A stretch of 64,000 bases of DNA from Achatina immaculata (lineage: Eukaryota; Mollusca; Gastropoda; Stylommatophora; Achatinidae): the NCBI GenBank assembly GCA_009760885.1, contig CM019704.1, forward strand, positions 11,864,303 through 11,928,302. Reading direction: 5' to 3'. The number at the start of each line of letters is the position of its first letter. Positions within the stretch are counted from its first letter, which is position 1. Shown piece after piece: positions 23,925-36,000 of the stretch. Both the position numbers and the translations under genes were made by a program. The notes below the pieces were generated by a model. That model searched no databases. It was not told the origin of the DNA and saw only the letters and a list, made by a program, of their open reading frames with translations.

Positions 23925-25627
23925 GTGCAGACAGAGGACTCTCATAATAAAGACAACAAAAACATGCACAAACGAATTAGTGAACTCACAGACAGGAAAA
24001 CAAAATATACCACAGGATGCCTGAAATCCAAAGAAGGTAAAATGTTAATGGGAAAAGAAGACATTGTGGACAGGTGGACAGAGTACATCGGTGAGCTGTA
24101 TGGAGGAGAAAGACCAGAATTAACACCAGATACTGAAAATTGTGATGGACCACCAATGCTTGAAGATGAAATCATAGATGCCATCAAACACATGAAGAAA
24201 GGAAAAGCGACTGGGCCTAATAATATAACAATAGAAGAAATAGAGGCACTAGAGGAGACAGGAATAAAAATAATAACCAAGTTACTGAACGACATTTACA
24301 AAAGTGGTTATATACCAATTAAATCCACGTTTATAGCAGGTGCAAAGGAATGTGACGACCACCGGACTATCAGCCTCTCATGTCACATAACGAAGCTACT
24401 TCTGAGAATAATTATGAGAAGAACAAGGAAAAAGATAAAAATGGAAATAGCAGATGAACAGTTTGGATTTGTTGAAGGAAAGGGAACACACAATGCCATT
24501 TATGCTTTACGAACACTAACAGAAAGAACTTTAGAAGTACAGAAAGATCTCTACTTATTCTTCATTGATTACACCAAGGCATTTGACAAGGTGAAACATA
24601 AAGAAATTATTAAAATGCTTGAAGACATCAATACAGACGGCAAAGAGCTGAAGATTGTAAAACATCTATAATGGCATCAAGAAGCAGCAATTCGAGTTGA
24701 AAATAGAACTGGAAATATCAACCGATAAAACAAGGGGTGTGACAAGGATGTGTACTATCTCCAGACCTTTTTTCTCTGTACAGCGAGAATATTCTAAGAA
24801 CAATCATCACAGAACCATGCATACAAATTGGAGGATACAATATTAACAACCTTTGGTATGCTGACGACACAGTACTGATAGCTGAGAACCAACAAGACCT
24901 GCAAAATCTCTTGGATAAAGTCGCCAAAGAAAGTGAACAGAAAGTTCTTACTTTGAACATCAAAAAGACAGAGACTATGGTTATATCTAAGAAACAGAAT
25001 CCACCAGCATGCAGTATTAAATTAAACGGAACTATTCTAAAGCATTTGCAGAAATTCAAATACCTTGGAGCAGTAATAACTTCAGATGGGAAATGCACAA
25101 CAGAAATTAGGAACAGAATAGGCCAAGCAAAGACTGCATTTCAGAGAATGAGAAACATATTAGCTAACACATCTTTATCAATGAATGTTAGAAAACGAGT
25201 CCTAAAATGCTATATTGAACCTATCTTGTTATATGGAAGTGAATCATGGACAATAGGCAAGTCTGCACAAAAATCATTGGAAGCAGCAGAAATGTGGTTT
25301 ATTAGAAGAATGTTGCGAATCCCCTGGACAACAAAAATAACTAATGAAGAATGTATGAGAAGAGCTGCAGAGACAAAAAAACCTTGTCAAAAAATAAGAG
25401 AGAGACAATGTACTTTCATAGGACATGCAATGAGAAGAGGGGGCATTGAAAATATTATAACAACAGGAAAAATAGAAGGAAGAAGATCAAGAGGAAGACC
25501 AAGAGAAATGATACTGGACAGTCTGACAGGATGGTGTGAGAGATCACCAACTGAGCTGAAGGCCTGCATGAAGGATCGTGTACTCTGGAGAAGCATAATA
25601 GCCAACGCCAGTCGGTACGGCACCTGA
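23925..25627 (+). pseudogene. LINE reverse transcriptase domain (disrupted)
   Basis: A first segment (23925-24671) has KKGKATGPNNITIEEIEAL, DHRTISLSCHITKLLLR, EQFGFVEGKGTHNAIYALR and FIDYTKAFDKVKH (motif A Asp). After a frameshift near 24672-24720 the frame continues as IKQGV-stop-QGCVLSPDLFSLYSENIL, where TGA at 24740-24742 replaces the Arg of GVRQG, as expected from CGA to TGA. Then comes WYADDTVLI (motif C) and an uninterrupted C-terminal part to 25627 with SESWTIGK and RSRGRPREM. A short gap near TFIAGAKECDDHR suggests lost residues. It is inactive but its family is clear. Confidence 0.9.
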
Positions 25628-25640
25628 TGATGATGATGAC

Positions 25641-25690
25641 ACGTTAGTCAGACTAGATCTGTTGATTGGGACAATAGTAATCGACTAAAA
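25641..25690. repeat. Last unit of the 48-bp array
   Basis: One copy of the 48-bp unit (cgttagtcagactagatctg then ttgattgggacaatagtaat) lies right of the LINE tail. It shows that the LINE inserted near the original right edge of the array. Confidence 0.9.
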
Positions 25691-28600
25691 TAATAAGCGA
25701 CTTCAGAGTTTGGGTTATGATTAGGTGACTGCAGAGTCCGGGATGATTACACGACTTCAGGGTCTGGTTTTCTTTCTGTGACTTCAGAGCTTGTGTTACG
25801 ATTGACGACTTCAGAGCTTGTGTTACGATTGACGACTTCAGAGCTTGTGTTACGATTGACGACTTCAGAGCTTGTGTTACGATTGACGACTTCATAGCTT
25901 GTGTTACTATTGACGACTTCAGAGCTTGTGTTACGATTAACGACTTCAGAGCTTGTGTTACGATTGACGACTTCAGAGCTTGTGTTACGATTGACGACTT
26001 CAGAGCTTGTGTTACGATTAACGACTTCAGAGCTTGTGTTACGATTAACGACTTCAGAGCTTGTATTACGATTGACGACTTCAGAGCTTGTTTTCTGTTT
26101 TAATCGACGTCAGAGTCTGAGTTACGGTTAGGTGACTACAGAGTCTGGGTTATGATTAGTTGACTTTAGTGTCTGAATGTTGATTAGTTGACATCACTGC
26201 TTGTTGTATGATTAGTTGTCTTCAGTGTCTTTTGATTAGTTGACATCACTGCGTGTGTTATGATTAGGTGACTTCAGAGTTTGTGTTATGATTAGATAAC
26301 TTCATAGCCTGTGTTACCAGTAGGTGACTTAAGAGCCTCGGTTGTGAATTCAGAGCTTGTGTTATGATTAGATGACTTCAGAGCTTGTATTATTTTTAGG
26401 TGACTTCAAAGTCTAGATTTTGACTAGGTGACTTCAGAGCTGTGTTAAGAAGAAGTGACTTCAAAGACATGACTTCAGGGCTTGAGTTATGATTAGGTGA
26501 CTTCAGAGTCTTTTTGAGTAGGTGACTTCATAGCTTGTGTTATGGTTAGGTGACTTCAGAGGCTGGGTTTTAATTATATGACTTTAGATCTTTTGTTATG
26601 ATTAAGTGACTTCAGAGTCTGAGTTTTGATGACGTCACTGCAGGATCTGATGTATGATTAGGTGACTTTAGAGTCTGGGTTAAGATTAGGTAACTTCAGA
26701 GCCTGGATTTTTATTAGGTGACTTCAGAGTATAAGACACGATTAGTTGACTTCACAGCCTATGTTATGATTAGGTGACTTTAGAACCTGTGTTATGATTA
26801 GTTGAATTTAATGTCTGAGTTTTTTATTAGGTGTCCTCCGATTCTAGGTTTTTATTTGGTGAATTCAGAGTCTGGATTATGATTATGTGACTTCTGAGCC
26901 TGTTTTATGATTAGCTGATCTCATAACCTGGGTTTGTTTAGGTGACGTCAGAGTGTGTGATTAGGTGATTTCTAAGCTTGTGTTATGACTAGGTGATTTC
27001 AGAGCCTGTGTTTATTTTAGGTAATTTCAGAGTCTGGGTTTTGATTAGTTGACTTAAGAGTCTGGGTTATAATTAGGTGATTTCAGAGCAATTGTCATTT
27101 TTAGGTGACTTCAGAGCTTGTTTTATGATTACGTGACTTCAGAGTGTGTGTTATCATTAGGTGACTTCAGAGTCTGGTTTTTTATAAGATGACTTCACTG
27201 CTTGTGTTATGATTAGGTGACTTCATAATCTGTATTATTATTAGGTGACTTCAGCGTCTGGGTTATGATTAGTAGACAACAGAGTCTGGGTTATGATTAG
27301 GTTACTTAAGAGTATGGGCTTTTATTAGGTGACTTCAGAGTTTGGGATTTGATTGGGTGACTTCATAGTCTGGGTTTTGATTAGGTGGATTCAGAGCCTG
27401 GGTTTTGATTTGTTGACTTCAGTGTTTGTGTTATGTTTAGATGACTTCGGGGTCTAAATTTTAATTATGTGAATTCATAGTCTGGGTTTTGATTAAGTGA
27501 CTTCAGATTCTGTGTTATGATTAGGTGACTTCAGAGTTTGTGTTATGCTGAAGTATCTTCAGAGGCTGTGTTACGAATAGGTGACATCAGACTTTGTATT
27601 ATGATTAGGTGACTTTAGAGTCTATGTTATGATTAGGTGACTTTAGAGTCTATGTTATGATTAGGTGACTTTATAGTCTATGTTATGATTAGGTGACTTT
27701 AGAGTCTATGTTATGATTAGGTGGTACCAGAGCTTGTGTAATGATTAGGTGATTTCAGAGTTGGGTTTTGATTATGTGACTTCATAGTGTGTTTTTTGAT
27801 TAGTTGCTTTCAGAGTCTGGATTATGGTTCGATTAGGTTACTATTGAGCATGTGTTATGCTTAGGGGACTTCAGAGCCTGTGTTACTGTTAGGGGACTTC
27901 AGAACCTGTGTTACTGTTAGGGGACTTCAGAACCTGTGTTACTGTTAAGGGACTTCAGAGCCTGGTTATAATTAGGTGACTTAAAAGCCTGGTGTTTGAT
28001 TAAGTGACTGCAGAGTGTTTGTTATGGTTAGGGAATCTCAGACCTACTCTTTTGGTTAGGGAATCTCAGACCTACTCTTTTGGTTAGGGAATCTCAGACC
28101 TACTCTTTTGGTTAGGGAATCTCAGACCTACTCTTTTGGTTAGGGAATCTCAGACCTACTCTTTTGGTTAGGGGATTTCACAGTCTGGCTTTTGATTAGG
28201 TGACTTCACACCTTGTGTTATGATTAGGTGACTTCAGAGCTTTTGTTATGATTAGATGACTTCAGAGTCTGGGTTTTAATAGGTATCTTCCGAGCTTGTT
28301 TTATGATTTAGTGATTTCAGAGGTTGTGTTATGTTTAGGTGACTTCAGAGTATGGGTTTTGATTAGGTGGCTTCAGTGTCTGGATTTTAATTAGATGATT
28401 TCAGAGCTTGTGTTATGATAAGTGACTTCAGAGTCTGAGTTATGAATAGATGACTTCAGAGTCTGGGTTTTAATTAGATTACTGCAGACCTTGTGTTATG
28501 ATTAGGTGACTTCAGAGTCTGAGTTTTAGTTACGTGACTTCAGTGTCTGGGTTATGATTAGGTGACTTCAGAGCTTATGTTATGATTATGTGACTTCAGA

Positions 28601-31600
28601 GCATGTATTATGATTAAGTGACTTTAGAACCTGTGTTATGATTAGTTGAATTTAGTGTCTGGGTTTTGATTAGGTGCCCTCCGATTCTGGGTTTCGATTT
28701 GGTGATTTCTGAGTCTGGGTTATGATTATGTGATTTCAGAGCCTGTTTTGTGATTAACTGACTTCATAATCTGGAGTTTGTTTAGGTGACGTCAGAGTCC
28801 GTGTTATGATTAGATGATTTTTGCACGTGTGTTATGATTAGGTGACTTCAAAGCCTGTGTTATGATTAGGTGACTTCAGAGCTTACGTTATGATTAGGTG
28901 TCTTCAGAGCCTGTGTTATTTATTAAGTGATTTCAGAGTCTGGATTTTATAGTTGACTTCAGAGCTTGTGTTATGATTAGCTGACTTCAGAGTCTGTGTT
29001 ATGATTAGGCGATTTCAGCTTCTATGTTATGATTAGGTGACGTCAGAGTGGGTTATGATTAGGTGTCTTCAGATTATGGGTTTTGATTGAGTGACTTTAG
29101 AGTGTATGATTGATCAAGCGACTTCATAGTCTGGGTTTTGATTAGATGACTTTAGAGTCTTGGTTATAATTTGATTTTGTGACTGTAGGGCTTGTGTTAT
29201 GGTTAGGTGACTTCAGAACCTGTGTTAGAGGACTTCAGAGTCTGGTTTATGATTAGGTGACTTCATAGCCTGTGGTATGAGTAGATCACTTCATAGTCTA
29301 TGTTATGGTTAGGGGACTTAAGAGCCTGTTTTGTGGTTAGGCAACATCAGAGTATGGGTTATCATTAGGTGACTTCAGGGTCTAGTTTATGATTATGTGA
29401 CTTCAGAGTCTAGTTTATGATTAGGTGACTTCAGAGTCTAGTTTATGATTAGGTGACTTCCGAGTCTGGGTTTTGATTATGTTGCTTCAGAGTCCTTTTT
29501 AAGATTAGATGACTTAGAGCTTGTGTTATAATTAGGTGACTGCAGAGCCTTTGTTATGGTTATGGAACCTCAGACGCTCTCTTTTGATTAGGAGACTTCA
29601 GGGTCTAGGTTTTGATTAGGTGACTTCAAAGCTTATATTATGATTAGATGACTTCAAAACTTATATTATGATTAGGTGACTTCAAAGGTTATATTATGAT
29701 TAGATGACTTCAGAATGTGGGTTTTGATATGTGGCTTAAAGCTTGTGTTATGATCAGGTGACTTCAAAGGTTTTGTTATGATTAGGTGACTTCAGATTGT
29801 GTGTTTTGGTTAGGTGACTTTACAGCTTGTGTTATAGTTCGGTGGTTTCACAGCATGTGTTATGATTATGTGACTTCAAAGGCTGTGGTTCATTTAACTG
29901 ACTTCAGAGCTTGTGATATGGTTAGGTGAACTCAGATCTTGTGTTATGATTAGGTAACTTTAGAGTATGGGTTTTGATTAAATGATTTCAGGGCTTGTGA
30001 TATGATTATGTGACTTTAAAGACTCGGTTTTTATTAGGTTACTTCAGAGTTTGTGTTATGGTTAGGTGGTTTCAGTGCTTGTATTATGATTTTGTGACTT
30101 CAGAGTGTGGGTTTTCATTAAATTACTTCAGACATTGTGTTATGATTACTTCGAAGTCTGGGTTATTATTAGGCGACTTCAGAGGCTGTCTAGGTTTTGA
30201 TTAGACGATTTCAGAGCTTATGTTATCTTTAGGTGACATCAGAGACTCGGTTTTTATTAGGTTACTTTAGAGCTTGTGTTATGATTAGGTGACTTCACCG
30301 TCTCGGTTATGATTAGATGACTTCAGAGTCTGAGTTTTAATTAGATTACTTCAAACCTTATGTTATGATTAGGTGACTTTAGAATCTGAGATTTGATTAA
30401 ATGAATTCAGATTCTGGACTATGATTAGGTGACTTCAGAGTATGGGTTATGAGTAGGTGACTTCAGAGCTTGAGTTTGTTTAGATGATTTCAGAACCTGT
30501 GTTATGATTAGTTTACTTCAGAACCTGTGTTATGATTAGTTTACTTCAGAACCTGTGTTATGATTAGTTTACTTCAGAACCTGTGTTATGATTAGTTTAC
30601 TTCAGAACCTGTGTTATGATTAGTTTACTTCAGAACCTGTGTTATGATTAGTTTACTTCAGAACCTGTGTTATGATTAGTTGAATTCAGTGTCCTCGGTG
30701 TGATTAAATAACCTCCGGTTTTGGGTTTTGATTATGTGACTTCAGAGTCTGGGTTGTGTGACTTCAGAGTCTGGGTTATGATTATATGACTTTAGAGTCT
30801 GGGACACGATTATATGACTTCATAACCTGGGGTTGGATTAGGTTACATTAGAGTATGTGTTATGACTGGGTTAATTCTGAACTTGTGATATGATTAGGTG
30901 ATTTAAGAGGTTGTGTCATGATTAAGGAATTTCAGAAACTGTGTTTTGATTAGGTGATTACAGAGTCTGGACTTTAATTATGTGACTTCAGAGCCTGTTT
31001 TATGGTTAGGGGGTTTAGATCCCGTTTTGTGTTTAAGGGACTTTAGAGAATGAGTTATCATTCGGTGAATTCAGAGTCTGGTTTATGATTAGTTGACTTC
31101 AGAGTCTGCGGTTTGATTAGGTGACTTCAGATCCTGGATTTTGATTAGATGATATCAGAATCTATACTATGGTTAGGTGACTTCAGAGTCTGGGTTTTTA
31201 TTAGGTCATTTCAGAGCCTACATTTTGGTTATATGACTTCAGAGTTCTTTTCTTGACTAGGTGACTTCAAAGCTAGGTGTTATGATTAGTTGACTTCAGA
31301 GCTTGTGTTATGATTAGTTGACTTCAGAGCTTGTGTTATGATTAGTTGACTTCAGAGCTTGTGTTATGATTATTTGACTTCAAAGCTTGTGTTATGGTTA
31401 GGTGACTTCAGATCTAGTGTTATGATTAGTTGACTTCAGAGCTTGTGTTATGATTATTTGACTTCAAAGCTTGTGTTATGGTTAGGTGACTTCAGATCTA
31501 GTGTTATGATTAGTTGACTTCAGAGCTTGTGTTATGATTATTTGACTTCAGAGCTTGTATTATGGTTAAGTGACTTCAGATGTAGTGTTATGATTAGTTG

Positions 31601-32084
31601 ACTTCAGAGCTTGTGTTATGATTTTTTGACTTCAAAGCTTGTGTTATGGTTAGGTGACTTCAGATCTAGTGTTATGATTAGTTGACTTCAAAGCTTATGT
31701 TATGATTCAGTGACTTCAGAGTCTGGGTTTTATTTAGGTGGCTTCAGAGTCTTTGTTTTAATTAGAAGATTTTAGAGCTTGTGTTGTGATTAAATGACTT
31801 CAGAGTATCTGTTTTCATAATGTTACTTGAGAGCTTGTGTTATGGTTAGGGGACTTCATAGCCTGTGTTATGGTTAGGGGACTTCATAGCCTGTGTTATG
31901 GTTAGGGGACTTCATAGCCTGTGTTATGGTTAGGGGACTTCATAGCCTGTGTTATGGTTAGGGGACTTCATAGCCTGTGTTATGATTAAGTGACTTCTTA
32001 GCCTGTGTTTTTATTAGGTGACTTCAGAGCATGATTTATGATTAGATCACTTCTTAGCCTGTGTTACGATTAGGTGACTTCAGC
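25691..32084. repeat. 28-bp minisatellite array, 6.4 kb
   Basis: About 228 degenerate copies of a 28-bp unit (core ttaggtgacttcagagtctg, then ggttatga). The first section (about 25795-26090) is a 27-bp form, gacgacttcagagcttgtgt-type, which gives open frames. Locally homogenised blocks include 28025-28165 (five copies of ggttagggaatctcagacct), 30490-30680 (seven copies with agtttacttcagaacctgtg), 31265-31690 (an 84-bp triple unit repeated about four to five times) and 31840-31990 (six copies of ggttaggggacttcatagcc). Longer super-repeats are also present (see findings). No gene is visible in this span. Confidence 0.96.
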
Positions 32085-33775
32085 GCAGTCATCAATCATG
32101 GGTGGTGTATTAGATCAGTGAGAGCAGGCATCAATCATGGGTGGTGTATTAGATCAGTGAGAGCAGGCATCAATCATGGGTGGTGTATTAGATCACTGAG
32201 TGCTAGCGTCAATCACGGGCCTTATATTAGATCAGTGAGAGCAGTCATCAATCATGGGTGGTATATTAGATCAATAAAAGCAGTCATCAATCATGGGTGG
32301 TGTATTAGATCAGTGAGAGCAGTCATCAATCATGGGTGGTGTATTAGATCAGTGAGAGCAGGCATCAATCATGGGTGGTGTATTAGATCAGTGAGAGCAG
32401 GCATCAAACATGGGTGGTGTATTAGATCAGTGAGAGCAGGCATCAATCATGGGTGGTGTATTAGATCAGTGAGAGCAGGCATCAATCATGGGTGGTGTAT
32501 TAGATCAGTGAGACCAGGCATCAATCATGGGTGGTGTATTAGATCAGTGAGAGCAGGCATCAATCATGGGCGATGTATTAGATCAGTGAGAGCAGGCATC
32601 AATCATGGGTGGTGTATTAGATCAGTGAGAGCAGGCATCAATCATGGGTGGTGTAATAGATCAGTGAGAGCAGGCATCAAGCATGGGTGGTGTATTAGAA
32701 CTGTGAGAGCAGGTATCAATCATGGGCAATGTATTAGTGGGTGCTAGCGCCAATCATGGGTCATATATTAGAAGAGAGAGTGCAGGCATCAATCACTGGC
32801 CATATATTAGAAGAGTGAATGCAAGTATCAATCACTGACCATATATTAGAAGAGTGAGTGCTAGCGCCAATCACTGGCCATATATTAGATCAGTGAGTGC
32901 TAGCGCCAATCACGCGCCGTAAATTTTAGAAGAGTGAGTGCTAGCGCCAATCACGGCCCATATATTAAATCAGTGAATGCTAGCGCCAATCACTGGCCAT
33001 ATATTAGAAGAGTGAGTGCTAGCACCAATTACTGGCTATATATTAGAAGAGTGAGTGCTAGCGCCAATCACGGGCCATATATTAGAAGAGTGAGTGCTAG
33101 CACCTATCAAGGACCGTATATTAGATGAGTGAGTGCTAGCACCTATCACGGACCATATATTAGATGAGTGAGTGCTAGCACCAATCACCGGCCATATATT
33201 TGAAGAGTGAGTGCTAGCACCAATCACCGGCCATATATTAGAAGAGTGAGTGCTAGCACCAATCACTGGCCATATATTAGAAGAGTGATTGCTAGCGCCT
33301 ATCACGGGCCATATATTAGGTGAGTGAGTGCTAGCGCCAATCACGGGCCTTATATTAGATCAGTGAGTGCTAGCACTAATCACTGACCATATATTAGAAG
33401 AGTGAGCGCAATCACTGACCATATATTAGAAGAGTGAGTGCAATCACTGACCATATATTAGAAGAGTGAGTGCTAGCAACAATCATTGACCATATATTAG
33501 AAGAGTGAGTGCTAGCACCAATCACCGGCCATATATTAGAAGAGTGAGTGCTAGCACCAATCACTGGCCATATATTAGATCAGTGTGTGCTAGCGCCAAT
33601 CACTGGCCATATATTAGATCAGTGTGTGCTAGGGCCAATCACGGGCCTTATATTAGATCAGTGAGTGCTAGCGCCAATCACGCGCCATATATTAGAAGAG
33701 TGAGTGCTAGCGCCAAATACTGGCCATATATTAGAAGAGTGATTGCTAGCGTCAATCTCCGGCAATATATTAGAA
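32085..33775. repeat. 39-bp minisatellite array
   Basis: About 43 copies of a 39-bp unit. The left part (to about 32730) has gcatcaatcatgggtggtgt; the right part has gtgctagcgccaatcactgg and ccatatattagaagag. It abuts the 28-bp array with no spacer. Because 39 is 13 codons, a 228-codon frame (32061-32747) and several 60-110-codon frames on both strands remain open. They encode only the 13-residue repeat. Confidence 0.96.
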
Positions 33776-34235
33776 ATATTTTGAAGTATTACAAAGATAA
33801 TAACCAACTAATCCCATTTTTAAAAAGCAGAAATAGTGCTTAAAATGTAAATAAAATAAATGTAAAACACAGCACAAACAGAGGTCCAAAGAGATAAACA
33901 TACGTACAGATAAAACATATAAACAGATATACAGGTATACAGATATATAGATATACAGCTAAACAGATAAAATATACAGATAATCAGATACATAGGTATA
34001 CAGATAAAGATAGACAGATAAACAGCAACATACGAGTCGTCTTTAAAAAAAATGTTTACATGTCTATGTCTGTCTGACACAGCTGTCTGTGTTTTTGTTT
34101 GTTGATGTTCTTGTCAATGTACCTTTGTAGATTCTGGATCGTCTGTGCGCCATAAGTTTAAACTTTCGTTTACAGTTTCATTTTTTGTTTGTTGCCAAAG
34201 TAATGTTTTGTTCTGAGGGTACAGTTTACTCGTGC
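33776..34235. other. AT-rich unique and simple sequence
   Basis: An AT-rich spacer. From about 33890 to 34025 it holds an irregular atacagata/gatatacag repeat. No gene or RNA is recognised. Confidence 0.6.
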
Positions 34236-34470
34236 TAACAACAGAAAAAATGTATAGGTTAACATCGGAAACAATTTATATGTTAACATCAGAATCAATT
34301 TATATGTTAACATCAGAAACAATTTATGTGTGAACATCAGAAATAATTTATATGTTAACATCAGAAATGTTTTGATGTGAGGGTACAAATAATTTATATG
34401 TTAACATCACAACTGTTTAAATGTAAGGGTACAAACAATTTATATGTTATATAGTAACATCATAAATGAT
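34236..34470. repeat. 24-bp minisatellite, short
   Basis: About eight degenerate copies of aacatcagaaacaatttata-type units. Two copies carry a longer gatgtgagggtac insertion. Confidence 0.88.
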
Positions 34471-34589
34471 CAGGTGAATAATTTGTTTACGATCGTGAAG
34501 TGATGAACACATTCTTGAGTTTAAAAAAGTGAATGTTTATTGTGACTTTACAGAAATGTAATATTTCTTATAATATTCTTACTACACTC
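34471..34589. other. Short AT-rich spacer
   Basis: Unique AT-rich sequence between the 24-bp array and the pyrimidine-rich array. Nothing recognisable. Confidence 0.5.
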
Positions 34590-36000
34590 CCACCAACGTC
34601 CATCTCTCCATACAATCCCGCCATAGCCCCTCTCTCCATACAATCCCGCCATAGACCCTCTCTCCATACAATCCTGCCATATCCCCTCTCTCTCTACAAT
34701 CCCGCCATATCCCCTCTCTCCATACAATCCCGCCATATCCCCTCTCTCCATACAATCCCGCCATATCCCCTCTCTCCATACAATCTCGCCATATCCCCTC
34801 TCTCCATACAATCCTGTCATATCCCATCTCTCCATACAATCTCGCCATATCCCCTCTCTCCATACAATCCCGCCATATCCCCTTTGTCCCGTGAACTCCC
34901 ACCACCGTCCTCTTCCACTTATACTCATACTCCACCTCCCTCTCCCCTACACTCCCACCACCCACCACCCACCTCTCCCCTACACTCAAAAAAACCCCCT
35001 CTCCCCTACACTCCCACCACCACCCCCTCTCCCCTACACTCCCACCATCATCCCCCTCTCCCCTACATTTCCACCACCACCCCCCTCTCACCTACACTCC
35101 CACCACCCTCCTCTCCCCTACACTCCAACCACCCCCTCTCCCCTACAATCCCACCACCACCCCCCTCTCCACTACACTCCCACCACCACCACCCCTCTCC
35201 ACTACACTCCCACCACCCCCTCTCCACTACACTCCCACCACCCCCTCTCCACTACACTCCCACCACCACCCCTCTCTCCACTACACTCCTACCACCCCCA
35301 TCTCCACTACACTCCCACCACCCCCTCTCCACTACACTCCCACCACCACCCCCTCTCCACTACACTCCCACCACACCCTCCACTACACTCCCACCACCAC
35401 CCCCTCTCCACTACACTCCCACCACCACCCCCTCTCCCCTACACTCCCACCATCATCCCCCTCTCACCTACACCCCCACCACCCTCCTCTCCCCTACACT
35501 CCAACCACCCCCTCTCCCCTACACTCCCACCACCCCCCTCTCCCCTACACTCCTACCACCCCCTCTCCCCTCCACTCCCACCACCACCCCCTCTCCCCTA
35601 CACTCCTACCACCACCCCCCCCCTCCCCTACACTCCCACCACCACCCCCCTCCCCTACACTCCCACCACCACCCCCTCTCCCCTACACTCCCACCACCAC
35701 CCCCTCTCCCCTAAACTCCCACCACCACCCCCCTCTCCCCTAAACTCCCACCACCACCCCCTCTCCCCTAAACTCCCACCACCACCCCCTCTCCCCTACA
35801 CTCCCACCACCACCCCCTCTCCCCTAAACTCCCACCACCACCCCCTCTCCCCTACACTCCCACCACCACCCCCTCTCCCCTAAACTCCCACCACCACCCC
35901 CCTCTCCTCTAAACTCCCACCACCACCCCCTCTCCCCTACACTCCCACCACCACCCCCTCTCCCCTAAACTCCCACCACCACCCCCCTCTCCCCTACAAA
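34590..36000. repeat. Pyrimidine-rich 27/28-bp array without G on the + strand
   Basis: About 50 copies of a 27- or 28-bp unit. The left section (to about 34880) is atcccctctctccatacaat then cccgccat; the right section is cccctctcccctacactccc then accacca. From 34908 to 36003 the + strand has no G at all. The minus strand therefore carries repeated runs of three to six G per unit, suitable for G-quadruplex formation. Open frames up to 393 codons (Pro/His/Thr/Ser-rich on +; Gly/Trp/Arg-rich on -) follow from this composition and are not genes. Confidence 0.96.

Larger units (their letters stand above)
22918..25640 (+). mobile_element. RTE-like LINE, near full length
   Basis: A non-LTR retrotransposon with an AP-type endonuclease followed by a reverse transcriptase, ending in a (TGA)n tail at 25627-25639. 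It lies inside the 48-bp array. The flanks acacattagtca (left, about 22905-22916) and acacgttagtca (right, about 25638-25649) are a probable target duplication with one mismatch, although the array unit itself contains this sequence. The 2.7-kb length is close to that of compact RTE-type elements. Several frameshifts and stops show that it is inactive. Confidence 0.9.

Noticed and set aside
28020..28165. Telomere-like ggttaggg motifs
   Set aside because: The hexamer occurs once per 28-bp unit within an unrelated sequence (aatctcagacct). No tandem TTAGGG run exists.
34533..35883. Proline/histidine-rich proteins of 393 and 330 codons
   Set aside because: They lie wholly in a G-free pyrimidine array; overlapping frames are open as well. 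Composition explains them.
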